Source: Acestrorhynchus altus (taxonomy: Eukaryota > Chordata > Actinopteri > Characiformes > Acestrorhynchidae). Taken from it: DNA of 64,000 bases. Every line of letters begins with the position of its first letter. The stretch's first letter is position 1. The translations under genes were made by a program, and so were the position numbers. The notes beneath the pieces are model-generated. The model did no database searches and was not told the DNA's origin. It saw nothing but the letters and a program-made list of their open reading frames with translations. Where the stretch lies: positions 15,686,169 to 15,750,168 of the forward strand of contig CM067503.1 in NCBI GenBank assembly GCA_034509495.1, in the 5' to 3' direction. Of the stretch, positions 1 to 12,126 are shown piece by piece.

Positions 1-148
1 CACTATAAAAAGCTCATACACCAAGGTCTGACCCCTTTCTGTTGCCTGCCTCAGACACAAGCTCACCTCCGGCTATCTGAATTTGACTCAACTTCATAAA
101 GTTCAGAGGCGAACTTTACAGCCTTGTATGGCAGTTGCCGGGCTGTCA

Positions 149-149
<1 letters not shown>

Positions 150-184
<35 letters not shown>
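150..184. repeat. Poly(A) run, 35 bp
   Basis: An uninterrupted run of about 35 A follows a GC-balanced single-copy segment (1-149). It could be the tail of a retroposed copy, but no target duplication or recognisable body is visible, so only the homopolymer is claimed. Confidence 0.95.
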
Positions 185-185
<1 letters not shown>

Positions 186-1466
186 AAGCAGAGATTATCA
201 GGAAAGGCCCCCGCCCACCTTTAATCCTACAGCCTAGCCTGCAACCTATTAGCTAACCCATGAAATAGGCTGATCATGACGAATTGCAGGGAAAAAAATA
301 TATGGCTCAAGCAACCCAGGTTTCTATGACTCCCTCTAGCATTTTTGCCAAAGAGGCTGACTTGAAAAAGGAGGTGAAAAGAGCCTGGGGACTTTTTCAA
401 ACTGTCCAAGTCTGGTGTTAGCACTTTTTCAGCAGCTGCAGAAGCAACATGAAAATAAGTTTAATATCGTTCAAGTAAACAACCAAACAGCTGCAAAAAA
501 GATACATTGATATGTAATGATATGCAATTTATTTAACATTTCTCATTATAAGGTTGATATATTAATATTAGAGAATCTCCATATCTGGTGTTTTTTACAC
601 TGGCCTCAGAGGATGTACACAGCAAAGAAGACATCGACCTGACCTGAAAGAAACACCTTAAAATATGCCTCACATTTCCTAGAAAACTCAAATTAAACAG
701 GGATAGCTTATAGCTTGCCATTGTTTGTGGGCCCATTTGTGCTGAATCTATAGGTAAAAAATGCCAAAAATAAGTTTGAGGTTGTGGGTGGGAAGTAAGC
801 AGTATATACTGGAACCTACCCTTCATATGAGACAGACTTTTACTCTGTGTATGAATTTCAAATCCACCTTAAATGCAGCTATTGTCAAAATAATGTTGCA
901 TTATTTAAGGTATGGAATGTAAAATTGAATGGCTGCAACCTAACTTTATATTTTTATTAAATAATTATTGTATTAAGCCATTAAAAGGACATAGTAGTTA
1001 GTTATTCAATAATCATTCATGATTTCATTCATTAAGTATTCTGCAAGTGTACATATTGAATCCATGCATTCACTTTATTTATAGCTAATTAGGGATGATT
1101 TTGGTGATATGTGGATAATATTAAAGATAAAAAAATAAAACAAATCAACAAAATAGTTGAAAACATTTCTCTGAACAAAATGTAGCTAATTAGGCTTTTC
1201 ATTACATTGCATTAACACAGTCTGTAGATCCAACATGTAGGTAAAAGTACAAAATATTATGATGTAAATTGTAATTCCCAATTACTGCTTCAAAAGTAAT
1301 TTTAGTAATGTAAACTAGATAATTAAACAAACTAATACTAATGCTAATACTAATAAACATACTAACAAACCCATAAAATATTGGTCAAAAAAAATTATGT
1401 GAGTCTAATTCCTCAAGGTTACTGCTTTATAAAGAAGTCATGAGGATGCAGTTAATTATCTGCTAC

Positions 1467-1858
1467 TGTCAGTCCTATTCACCTGTCACTTGTTTCTCCC
1501 CATGTGCTCCAAAACACGTTTGTTTTGTCCTTGTTTCCTCTCTCACTCCGCCCATTCCCATCTGTTTCTCATTTGTAACCCTGCCCCTTTGTTATCACAT
1601 CCCAGGTATGGTCAATGTTGTGTTGTATTTAAGACCCACTGTCTTAGCCTGTCTTTGTCAGTCCTTGTTGAAGCTTGTTTATCAGTCCTTGTAGATTTTG
1701 TCATGTTTGTTATCGTTATAGCCACCCAGTCGGTTTGTTTACCTAGTGTTTGTTTGATATCTTTTAGTTTTGTGTTGTGTTGATTTTCATTAAATCTACT
1801 ACCCCAGTGTTTACCTCCGCTTCCCTAGTCTTCCTCTGTCCAGCACAATACCCTGACA
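1467..1858 (+). mobile_element. Solo LTR-like element
   Basis: The 392-bp segment starts TGTCA and ends TGACA, the inverted ends expected of an LTR. Inside it has a TATTTAAG promoter-like box (1626-1633) shortly before GTCTTTGTCAGTCCTTGT and an ATTAAA polyadenylation-type signal (1789-1794). The same order (pyrimidine-rich U3, TATTTAAG, CTGTCCTTGTCAGT, A-rich signal, CTGACA end) occurs in 20799-21234 and, partly, in the LTRs at 16437 and 31585. Flanking 5-mers (gctac and ctggc) do not match, so the insertion is old or its borders are slightly off. No internal coding region is attached. Confidence 0.6.
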
Positions 1859-2792
1859 CTGGCCTGTTAAAGTTCAAATTAAGAACTTTAAATGTGCTTT
1901 TTAAAATCCCCCAATAGTGTTTTTGTTTGTTTGTTTGTTTGCTTTTTGGAATATATGTTCAGCAAGTACAGTCAGAAAGAAAAACTACAAATTTTTCAAA
2001 ATATTAGACTATATGATTTAATGAAACGCACACTACACAAACGTGTAATGCATGTTACAGTAACTGGAAGCCAAATAGGCTGCTGTCACCAGCTGCACAT
2101 TTCAAAGTCAGCACAAGTTCAGCATAAGCTGTACCAGAGAGGTACCACAGACCCGAGAAAAGGGTTGCAAAAATGCAAGTATGATTTGGGCAGTGAACCT
2201 TTTACAGAAATTAAGTGAACCCATAATGTCCTATGAACAAGTAACCAAGCAGATGCACAGCAAACACATAAGAGGAGAGAATCATAGACCTAGACAATTT
2301 ATTAATATGCAAAAGTCTAGCCACCCCAGACATGATTTGTTACTGTGAATTATTAAGTGAGTAGAACTGATCTCCAAAAGATGTGCTCTTCTAAACAACT
2401 GCTAAACATTAATGCAATTTTTGGCCACAAAGCAGAAGTCACAAGCAAATTTTGTTTTATGTAGGTTCACAACCAGTTGCTTATATAATTGAGAAACTGC
2501 ACTTAACAAGAACAGTAAAGGTCAAGTTGGGGTCTGGGCAAAAAGAAAAACCATGACACCTGTGCATATATGACCCCAATGAAAGAGTTATCAGAGCAAT
2601 ATCATTTCTACATCCTCACCACAAACTCAACATCAGAAGGAACTAAGAATGAAAACTTGTGCATTTATATTCATTACATACTGTGGAGAGACCACCATAA
2701 AACAAGCCCAGCGTTGGCTGTGGCAACAACACAATGACATGGGTCAACATGACAAACTCTGATATGCTGGCAAACACACACAGCTTTCTTAC

Positions 2793-2960
2793 TGCGAGAG
2801 AAGCGTGGCGGGTTGTCATTGACATCTGTGAGTGTGACCGTTACGGAGGTGGTGCCTGACAGGCCACCCATCTGACCCATCATGTCCTTGGCCTGGATAA
2901 CCAACACATACTGGTCTCGTGTCTCACGGTCCATGTTTGGCAGAGCTGTCCGTACAATTC
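2793..2960 (-). CDS. cdh7: Type II cadherin (cdh7-like) internal exon 5, rest of EC2
   Basis: This 168-bp exon finishes the core of EC2. It reads GIVRTALPNMDRETRDQY, then VIQAKDMMGQMGGLSGTTSV, and ends DVNDNPPRFSR plus one base. NMDRE and DVNDNPP are the calcium-coordinating motifs at the EC2-EC3 boundary. TTSVTVTLTDVNDNPPRF is the variant I associate with cadherin-7; cadherin-20 has TTTVNITLSDVNDNPPRF, and this is the main reason for choosing cdh7. The acceptor is ttctgcag, ending at 2961; the donor is gtaaga from 2792. Phase is 1-1. The next exon (expected 188 bp) is not found between here and position 1, so it lies outside the window. A 67-bp TA microsatellite sits about 350 bp upstream of the acceptor. 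Confidence 0.93.
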
Positions 2961-3307
2961 CTGCAGAAAAAAAAACACAATTGTATTTATGCTCTGAATA
3001 ACCTTAGCTAAGGTTCCTCACACGTAGCTTTGATTCATTCTGTATTATATGAGGATTCCATTCCATTCTATTGCTTTCAATCAAAGACAGCCAAAGTGGA
3101 ACTGAGCTGAAACTGTAAACTGAACTTTGGAGTTGTGGTTAGATGTTCCTGCAGAATTATGCAGGAAATAACACTTGGAGCAAATATTCCGAAAGAGACA
3201 AAGGGAAGACATCGTGAAACATTTGTTTATAAATTTGTATATATTTTTTATAATTTTGTTATAAAGTTGTTTATGTGTACTTTTCTCAGTAACCAGATGA
3301 AACAGGT

Positions 3308-3311
<4 letters not shown>

Positions 3312-3378
<67 letters not shown>
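3312..3378. repeat. (TA)n microsatellite, 67 bp
   Basis: Perfect alternating TA lies about 350 bp upstream of the exon 5 acceptor on the transcribed strand. It is followed by a short ATTT run. The open frames through it are repeat artefacts. Confidence 0.97.
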
Positions 3379-3382
<4 letters not shown>

Positions 3383-5729
3383 TTATTTTCAAACAAAGCA
3401 AGAGCTGTTCACTTTTACATTGATGTGCTCTATTGTTGCCAAGGAGTTTAGATATTTTTTCTTACAGAAGGTTAACATAATACAATTTTCATATAAACAC
3501 AAAATTTATCAATATGCAAATTAAGAGCATTCTCTGTTTAGTTTATTATACTATATATTATATATTACCCTACAGTGGATGTGGTTTTAAAAACAAGGAC
3601 AAACATTACGGCTTGCCTACAGTCAGCTTTCACATTGATTCATATTTGCTTTTAATCCATAACATCACGCTCACCATAGTTTGAATGTAATTATAGCTTT
3701 CATATGTTGCATTAAAACTATTTAATAGAAAGGTGCTGCGAGGTGGAGTTTAATGCCACATGAAAACCTAATTTGATGTTGCCTTTCATCCTTGCACCAC
3801 TTTACTGTGCAGCTGCAAAGGTAGAGCCCTTGGTGTGCTAGCTCACTGCTCTGCATGTTTCTAGGCTTTTAAGTTGGAATGCTTTTTCTTTTTTTTTTTG
3901 GGATTTTCAGTTCTGGTGTTGTAATTTCCAGAGCAAACAGATTCCTGTTGAGAAGTTCACAAGATGGGTTCGCACAGTGTGGGTAGTTAAATCCAAATAA
4001 GTCTCTTCACTGTTGGAGGCAATTAGTTTTACCATGAAAGCGAGCATTGATTAAAAGCTGGATATACTAAACATTCAGCCCCCAATATGTCAGTGTGTCT
4101 GTTTCCAAAAAAATCTGCAACCTTGTTCAGAGGTAAAGGCAATTTGCACTGATCATGAAGCATCCCCTGAAAATTGATGTATCTCTCTGGGACTCTCATA
4201 GAAGAGCACACACACCAATGCACCCAGCTGGAAAGTACTACACCAGTATTTATAGACATAATATCAAGGTGTTTGAGATGTCTGGTTCTTTGTTTTTCAA
4301 AGTTGTTTTTCTTATGTATTTAATGCTTGGTCAGTTAGGTTTACTCATATTCTCCAACCATAGAGATAGTGTCCAAACTGGGGTTAGTTAAACAGGTCCT
4401 GCTAAAGCATGCTTTTGATCATCTTTTCATATTATTGGTGGCATTAGTGAATTCTGACTGATAATTCTCTAATTGACCTTGAAGAACAGAGATCTTTTTC
4501 AAATATCTAAAGCACCTCTTTGATTTTACTTAATGCACATTTAACAGGCTGTCAATACTCTATGAGGGAGAGCCATTTGTACTAAAACAGCCTTTGGTGG
4601 CCCTGTTCACACCCTGCATTAATGTGTGTCCTGGGTGATCCAATTACAAATAATTGCTAAAACTCATAACCATTCACACCTTCTGTGACCTCTTCTGATC
4701 AGATTTCTTACATCAATTTCATGTTCATGTATGATGTACATTAATACCATCAGTCTCCATAGTTTTGCCTGCCCACTTTTATTCATTAATTAGTTTGCTA
4801 TTGTTGCATACGGAGTTAACTCATGCCATTGGTGTACAGTGTGGTCTTGTGGTTATTACATATTTGCTGTCAGTGACAAAGTTGTTGCAGGTGGGGCTTC
4901 GCTCTCGAAGATGCATCTAGATGCTTTAATGTTCAGATTACAAGAATAATGTGGCATTTGCATCTCTGACCACCTCTCAATGTGCTTTGAGTGACTGGAG
5001 TACAATGCATCCTCATAAAACATTGTATCCTATTCACACGGGAAGTACATGCCAGCTGTGAACAGGGCCTGTGTGTGCCGTTGTTGTATCATAAATGTAA
5101 GTTTATTAAACAGTTTGATAATATTGTATAATATTATCCACAATTTGTGTCTATGTTCCCATCTTCCAGAGGTCTTCAAATTTCAAATCCATTTCAACTT
5201 AGAATTACAGGTAGATGTGACACTAAAAATGTGTCTACCAAAAGAAGAATCCAGGACTGTACACTGCAGGAAAACTATTGGCTGGATATTATTAACTTTG
5301 CACAACCCCACCACCACCAACAACAACAACCACATTCATATTACTGTTGTAGTGAAAAAGGTCCATCACCCAAACACTATCTGGTCAAGGGTGGTTAAAA
5401 TGAATGCCTAGGGTGCCATGGGTCTATAAACAGTCATACATATGCTACAATCAATAGGAACCCTACAAAATTCATCTATATGATAGGTGTTTTTGATAAA
5501 ATGGGAAAGAGTTTAGGTGTAAAGTAAGTATACCTAAAGTAAGTAAAGGAAAGTAAGTACAAAGTGTCAGAGCTGACATTTATGAAAGGAACTGTGAAAT
5601 GTTTCTTTCTAACTGACAAACACAGTGCTTTATCAATTTAAAGGCCCATATCCAATACTCTTCCTATAATTTTAGGAAGGTCAAAGTATGGAAAAATCAC
5701 ATGTTGAAAAATCCCACCCTGCAAGATCA
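3379..5729. other. Intronic stretch without recognised features
   Basis: AT-rich DNA on both strands with short scattered open frames lacking codon bias or recognisable motifs. A short CACCACCAACAACAACAA patch lies near 5310-5330. No transposon family is recognised. Confidence 0.5.
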
Positions 5730-7005
5730 GCTTAATTATCATCTGTTCTAATTCTCCTTGACATATCTGCAGGCTTTGACACTGTGGACCACAAGATCCT
5801 CCTGTTGGTCCTCACTAGACTGTGCATGGTGATGCTTTGCATCATAGCTGGAGGAGCGTTCTTACTAGGTAACATGGCAGGGTGCCACATCTGCTTCATG
5901 CAGACTCTCCATTGGTGTTCTACGTGGCTCAGTGCTTGGTTCACGACTCTACATTCATTCTCTTGGCAAAGCAATATTCTATCATGGGTTTTCTTACCAC
6001 TGCTATGCTGATGACACCCAACTCATCTTCTCTTTCCCACCCTCTGACACCCAGGTCTCATCTTGCATCTCAACTTGCCTCAGTGATGTCGCAACATGGA
6101 TGGCAGCCCATCACCTCAAACTCAACCCCAGCAAGACTAAACTGCTATACATTCCTGCAACCACTGGCCCCATATCCTGTTCTTGCCATTTCCTTTGAGA
6201 ACTCAATTGTCCCTCCATTGGCAGAAACAGAGCCTTGGTGTAGTTGTGGGTGAACAGCTATCATTCTCAGGTCATATTGCAAACCTGACTTGGTCATGCA
6301 CGTTTCTCCTTTACATCATCAAGAGAATTCAATTTTTTTCTGTCTAAACAGGCCACTCGGGAGCTTGTTCAGTCTCTTGTCATTTCAAGACTAGCTACTG
6401 CATCTCCCTTCTAGCTTGCAACTCATCCAAAATGCAGCGGCACAACTCATCTTCAATGTTCCCAAGTTCAGTCATGTAACTCCTCTGCTGTATTCCCTTC
6501 ATTGGCTTCCTGTAGATATTTGCATCAGATTCAAAACCATGATGCTAGCCTACAAAGCCAAAAATTGACCTGCCCCTCCGTACTGGATGGCAATCGTCAA
6601 AAAATGATGTATATCAAAGCCGTTTGAGCATCAAGTACAGCTCAGCTTGACCCACCAGGCCTCAAGATGCAAGGAAGACAAGCATCCAGACTGTTTTCTT
6701 TTCTGGCACCAAATGGTGGAATAATCTTCCCTTGGGGACCACTTGTTATCTTCAAATGCAGATTGAAGACCCATCACCTTCAAGAACATTTAACTTTTTT
6801 ATATATCAGTTTATATATTATACTGAATTGCGTTGGTCTCCAACCTGACATTTGTTTTTGGCAGCATATAAGCTTGAGGAATCTCTGAATTCTAGCCTCT
6901 ACTAATTAGCTAAGCATATCTTCTGAGTGAACAGCAAAGAGCTTTTGTAAGTTGCTCTTGATAAGAGCATCTGACAAATGCCTTAAAATGTAAATGTATG
7001 GATTT
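5730..7005 (+). mobile_element. L2-clade LINE remnant (reverse transcriptase and 3' tail)
   Basis: Pieces of a non-LTR retrotransposon reverse transcriptase can be read across frames. DISAGFDTVDHKILL at about 5760-5810 is palm motif A. YADDTQLIFSFPPSDTQ at about 6005-6055 is the catalytic YADD box. HHLKLNPSKTKLLYIP (about 6105-6155) follows. Further on, nucleotides still encode FKTMMLAYKAK-like and GRQASRLFSFLAPNGG pieces. The 3' end (6935-7005) carries the fish L2 hallmark: GTAAGTTGCTCTTGATAAGAG, then an ATCTGACAAATG step and a TAAATG-type terminal repeat. Frameshifts and a deletion between motif A and YADD make it dead. The 5' part of ORF2 and all of ORF1 are missing, the usual 5' truncation. 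A second fragment of the same family is at 22370-22820. Confidence 0.85.
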
Positions 7006-7174
7006 ATGTACTAAAACTGTTAGGATTATTTTCTACATTAAATAAACAATTATTTTCCTGCTCTGCCTCTAAGACTGATAAATAGCAATCAGCCATAACC
7101 ATGTTATTCAGATGAAGTGAATAACATCGCTTATCTGGTTACAATGGCTCTTAAGGAGCAGTATATAATAAGGC

Positions 7175-7522
7175 ACAAGTGTGTAACAGTCAGTTCTTGC
7201 AGTCAGTGTTTTTGGAAGCTGGAAAATTGTGAAGCATTTTTGTGATAGCTAGAGAACTGGGTCAGAGCATCTCCAAAACAACAGGCCTTGTGATCTGTTG
7301 CAGTCAGTACAGACTAAAAGATGCCTAATGGGCACTAAAAGCCCATTGATGGGCCCACCTCACAAATTACAGGACTTAAAGTATGCTGCTAATGTTTTGG
7401 TGCCACATACCACAGGACTGATATTGTCCAGGTGTCAATGGGCCAGAGATGATTTGGTAGTATGAGGGGGACCTCCACAAAATTATTCAGGTTTTAATGT
7501 TATGGCTGATGTATAGGTAAAT
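7175..7522 (+). mobile_element. Internally deleted Tc1-like transposon
   Basis: The nucleotide sequence follows a common fish Tc1-like element. It enters at AGTGTTTTTGGAAGCTGG and passes CTGGGTCAGAGCATCTCC (transposase N-terminal DNA-binding region). It then jumps across a large deletion to ACAAATTACAGGACTTAAAG and ACATACCACAGGACTGA, which belong to the transposase C-terminus. The right end is TTTTAATGTTATGGCTGATG, which shares its terminal sequence with the hairpin MITE at 60390-60705. All of the catalytic DDE core is gone, so it cannot be active. Confidence 0.7.
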
Positions 7523-9119
7523 AACACCTACACTCATTATAATGTGAATGGACTGAAGTAAACAGTATGTTCCTATTTCAAATATAGAGAGGAAAATTTA
7601 GTTGTGCATGACATAGGACCCGTACATGAAATAGATATCACGCAATCTTTTCCTTCCTAATCTTCCAGGCACGGGACTAAATATTCATGTCTGCAACTGA
7701 GAAGGTATGAAAAAGCAACTTTTTCTCTATCTGAAGTGATGCATCTGAGCCAATTCCCCAAAGACCAAACAGCTTGCAAAAAAAAAAAAAAAAAAAACAA
7801 ACAGACAAAAAAAAACAACATATCAATGCTAATGAAAATGAAATCCAAATCTCCACTTCAGTGTAGATGAAAATCTGAATAATGCAACAAATTGACAGGA
7901 GGTGGGGGGTGCTTTTAATGCAGGAAAGTCTTATAATCCTCCTCAGGCAATTATTATTGGATTCAAAGTTAATGACTTCAAGTATTTATGTGTAATCTAT
8001 TTATGTGGAAAAGGAGAGATTAGCTAAATTGTTGAGAGGGATAAAGGATTCAACATGAAAAATGCATTTCCATTTGTCTCACTATAAAACGGTTTTACAT
8101 ATTGCTTTTGACATTTTTTAAGAGAAACCTAATGTGTTGCTATTGCAGGGGTGTTAAAGAGTGCCTATTGGGAAAAATAACCTCATATAGTCCATAAGTG
8201 GAAAGTTTACATTACAGCATGTCTGTCAAAGTTAGGATCTACCTCTCTCAAATTGAAAACGGGGGAAATTCATGCTAATTTTACACCTGTGGATCAAATT
8301 ATTGGTGGCGACAATTCAATAATTGCTGGATATTGGTGGGGATGCGCCTTATTCCATGCTAAATCTAGTATGCCCCTGGCATTAAAAATAAACTTCAAAG
8401 ATAGTTCTCACTGTCATGGTATGGGGCTCACACTTCAGAGCACATAGTCCCACAGATAATACATTATGTGAATAACTCATAAGGTATATTGTGTGCAAGG
8501 AATGATGAATGTAAAGCAGAAGCAAAGTTCACAAGAGTAAATTTTACCTAGAAACCAGTTTGCCGCACTCCCAAAATGCAAGGAGTCACATGCAAGAAGT
8601 GCAATGAAAGTATTACAAGTGAGGGATGCGTGGGATATCCACGTGGGAAGTCTACTTGTGCTATGCCACATTCATACTCCCTACTGCTGAACACAGGTCA
8701 ATAATCCACTCCGTCTGCAGTGACTGGTTACTCAGTAACATACCAGTGAAACAAGTACTGTAAGAGTACAGTAAGAGTGATCAGATATTCAAAGTCTTGA
8801 GATCCTCTTAAATGGTATAGAGTGTGTTTTATGTGATGCTCACTCTACCATTTAACACTGATCTTTAATTTGGACTGAGAGGGAAAACTAGTCCTGTAGC
8901 TGAACAACACCAATCAGAACACTCTGCTGTACCAAAAACAATAAAAATAAAATTAAATTAAATTAAACAGTGAGGTCCAAAGTGTGATGTATACCAAACC
9001 ATGACTTTTGTGTATACCATTATTTAAGCTACTATCATTATGCATAAAAGTATACACTAAGATAAAAGAATAATAATAGTACAAAAATAGAATAGAGAAT
9101 AGAATAATAAAGAGCTGGT
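7523..9119. other. Intronic stretch without recognised features
   Basis: Contains a poly(A) run at 7778-7797 and otherwise AT-rich unique-looking sequence. 9060-9110 is an AATAGAATAG-type low-complexity patch abutting the 3' end of the next LINE. Confidence 0.5.
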
Positions 9120-10330
9120 GACGTGTATATGGGTATACTGTACATATGTATAGTAGAAGTATGTCACAGAGCTATTACACACAGAATATACAGACTGGTA
9201 CAGGCAGTGCAAATGAGCAGTGTAGGAAGAGTCAGTGCAGTGAGTGAGATCAGAAAGATTCCAGTAAACAGTTCAAGTATGCAGTATGACCACTGTGGTG
9301 ACCCTTGTGGTTGAGGATAGCTTCAGCTCTGGGGAAGAAGTTTTTGGCATGTCATGTTGTGCTAGTCTTGATAGACCTGAGTCTTCTACCAGAAGGCAGA
9401 AGGTCTGGAAGAGGTGATTTCCAGGATGAGAAAGGTCAGCTGTTATTTTGTCAGGATGCTTCTTCACCCTGCTGGTGTAGATGTCCTGAAGCATTAGCAG
9501 ATTACATTCAATGATCCTCTCTGCTGCCCTGATTATGCGTTGGAGTTTGGCTTGTTCTTGTGAGTTCTCCATGATCGCTGTGCTTGAATCACCAGAGGCT
9601 TTGGCAGGTTGAATTTCTTCAGCTGTCTCAGGAAAAACATTCTTATTTCTTGCCTCTGGAGACCGTGTTCCTCTCCCACTTTGGGTCCCTGGATATGGTG
9701 GTACCCAAGAACTTGGCACTACAGTAGCAACCACAGAGTTGATGTTAAGGAGGGGGAGGGAAAGGGGGTTGTGTCTGAAGTCCACCACCATCTCTATTGT
9801 CTTTTGTGTGTTATCACCACTGGTTATGAGGCCCACCACAGTGGTATTATCTGCAAGGGTGTCCAGCAGAGGGTCTCAAATGGCCTTCAGGTGATTTAGG
9901 ACCAGGCTGTCTTGAATGATGGTGGAGGTTTTGAAACATGTGGGGACAGAGCAGAGTTCCAGTGACCTGTTGAAGATTTTTGTGAGGGCTGGTACTAGTT
10001 TGTCAATGCATTGTTTTAGAGTGGATGGAGAGACAGAGCTGTCCTCTCCTTCCTGCTGAAGAGCTTCTGAAAACTGGACAGGGGCAGGTTTGAGAGAGCC
10101 ACAGTCAGGGAGGTGGGTGGCTGGAAATGTCCTTTTGGTTTTTCAAATCTGCAGTAGAACTCATTCAGGCTGTTGGTGAACTGATGGTCATTTGGGAGGA
10201 GGGCAAAGTGGCTTTTCAGCTGTTCAGAGTATTTCTTCTTTGCTTTTTTAATCCCTTTCTCCAGTCTTTATATGCCCTCTTTATAAACAGTCCTGTCCCC
10301 ACTCCCGAATGCAGTATACTTTTCCATGCT
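9120..10330 (-). mobile_element. Rex1/CR1-like LINE remnant, internally deleted
   Basis: Read on the minus strand from about 10320, the segment encodes pieces typical of the linker before a fish LINE reverse transcriptase: YSEQLKSHFALLPNDHQFTN, then a region with LVPALTKIFNRSLELCSVPT and CFKTSTII. The palm domain that should follow is missing. At about 9840 the frame resumes with GLITSGDN and EMVVDFRHN. It ends with the C-terminal IRAAERIIECNLLMLQDIYTS and a HPGNHLFQ motif (about 9520-9390). Stops and shifts interrupt it. It is the same broad family as 38400-41330 and 29145-29840. The subfamily name is an inference from motifs. Confidence 0.75.
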
Positions 10331-12060
10331 CATAATGCTCTATTAAGCAGTAAGATTGCAAACCACTACAATTCCACACGAATGATTCCTGATTACACCA
10401 GTGGCTAATACCCAAACCAACATGAATGCTTTAGAGATGACTAAAAGACAATTATAAACAAATAGCATCCACATAAAATCCTGCCTTGAAAGGTCATGGG
10501 ACTCATCTGAGAAGGCGCCATCCTTTATGCCAATATTTAAGTTTAAGGAAAGAGGAAAAAATAAAATAAAATAAATAAATAAAATTAGAAAATTCATTAA
10601 TAAAACCACAATTAAGCATTGATGGGAAATCTTTAATGACTCTGCTCAAAAAGTACCAGTGTCAGTATCAGTGAAAAAATTAATTACAAACTATGAATAT
10701 TTTCCCAACCATTTAAACCTCAGTAACATTGCAGTTATTTTATTTTATAATGAAAATTATTAATACTTCTTAATAGAAGTATGAACACAAGTGTGGTTGG
10801 GAAAATGGATCCATTAATTGAATTGGAAACTAAATTAAAAAAAGCAATTAGGAACTCAACATATATCGCTAGTATAGAAAAAAGTTGCGATTACCGAAAG
10901 AGTATAGACAGAATAAAAAATGAGATTATTTTCCTGACAAATAATTTATTAGTCTAAAGAAATATCAGAAGGAAACCCACCTTATGTTAACCATTATTGC
11001 CATTACAAACTATGTAACCCCTTAAACGTTTCTGCATTTATTTGGCCTAAAACTTTAGACCAAGTCCTTAAAGTAAATAAAGAAAATACAACTTGATAGC
11101 TCATTTTCTGCAGTTCTTAGGAATCTATAATTGCAAAACACACTTTCATAAACCTGAAATTCTGATGGTGTAGACCAAAGTTTATTATCTTATGATAATA
11201 TTGTGATACACTCATTGTACACAATTGCCAGTCTGCTTACAACTATTGAATAAATAATAACAAAATATTATTGATGAATATTTCTGTAATTATACTCACA
11301 AAAAAGTAAATAAAATAATCACAAAAATCACCAACTAATGTTTATATAAATGTCTGTTATGTTTTGGTTTGGACATATTTATATTTCTCATTTTGTAGAA
11401 CAATGTACATTAATTTTCCATGTGTTGTAATTTCTTTAGATATGTTTGGAAAAAATAAAATGACTTGTTGATACAGAACATATAAATTGAATTTATAGAA
11501 TGCTGAGCTGTGAAGAGGAGTTTTTTATTTTTTTCTTGTCTTGTTTCAAAATCTGCAGGAAGCAATGATACTGTATTGCTGCAAGTATGTCCTTCTTTCT
11601 AGTCTATTCATCTTTCAAAGTCTCTTATGTATAATATCAAAGCATCTGCCTATGTTTCTTTTGACCTAGATATGTGTTGAGCAATACCCTTCAAACATCC
11701 ACTCAGTCTCCAGTCTCCTCACTTCACCTAACACACCATGCCAATTACAGCTAGTGGTTTCAGAGTATGTGACATTTCTGAACCCTGCTTATCAACACAA
11801 CACAATAAAAACTTACAGCTTATAACTCTCAGCAAATGTCTGTATGGAAGAACAAAAGGTTATTTAGAACTAGCTACAGCACACTTTGACAGGTGGATGA
11901 ACTGTTCAGGGGTGGGTTTCCTAAAAGCTGCTTAGCACAAATATTCTTAGATGGTCAAGGAAGAATCACAATGGCCAATTTCTTTCCATGTTAAGACATT
12001 CTTCTGCTAATGCTTAATGCTTAAAGATTGATCTAGCCCAGGGCATGCTTTCCTATGGTA
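10331..12060. other. AT-rich intronic stretch
   Basis: Very AT-rich with A- and T-runs and no credible coding or repeat family. Around 11905-11960 a GGGGTGGGTTTCCTAAAAGC end resembles a terminal repeat of fish Harbinger-type MITEs, and a weaker GGGATGAATTTCCCAAAA occurs at 12208. The pair is too degenerate to call an element. Confidence 0.4.
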
Positions 12061-12061
12061 A

Positions 12062-12124
<63 letters not shown>
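12061..12124. repeat. (AAT)n microsatellite, about 64 bp
   Basis: Near-perfect AAT trinucleotide repeat. On the opposite strand it produces an artificial polyleucine frame. Confidence 0.97.

Positions 12125-12126
<2 letters not shown>

Larger units (their letters stand above)
1..2792 (-). other. Intron 5 of the cadherin gene (5' part)
   Basis: The donor gtaaga is at 2792-2787 and the intron continues off the left edge. The expected 188-bp exon 6, encoding the start of EC3, is not seen. Contents are a poly(A) run at 150-184, an LTR-like element at 1467-1858, and otherwise AT-rich DNA (185-1466 and 1859-2792) with nothing recognisable. Confidence 0.8.

Noticed and set aside
9273..9839. A 188-codon minus-strand frame as a host gene
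   Set aside because: It carries LINE reverse transcriptase C-terminal motifs (EMVVDFR, IRAAERIIECNL) and belongs to a deleted retrotransposon.
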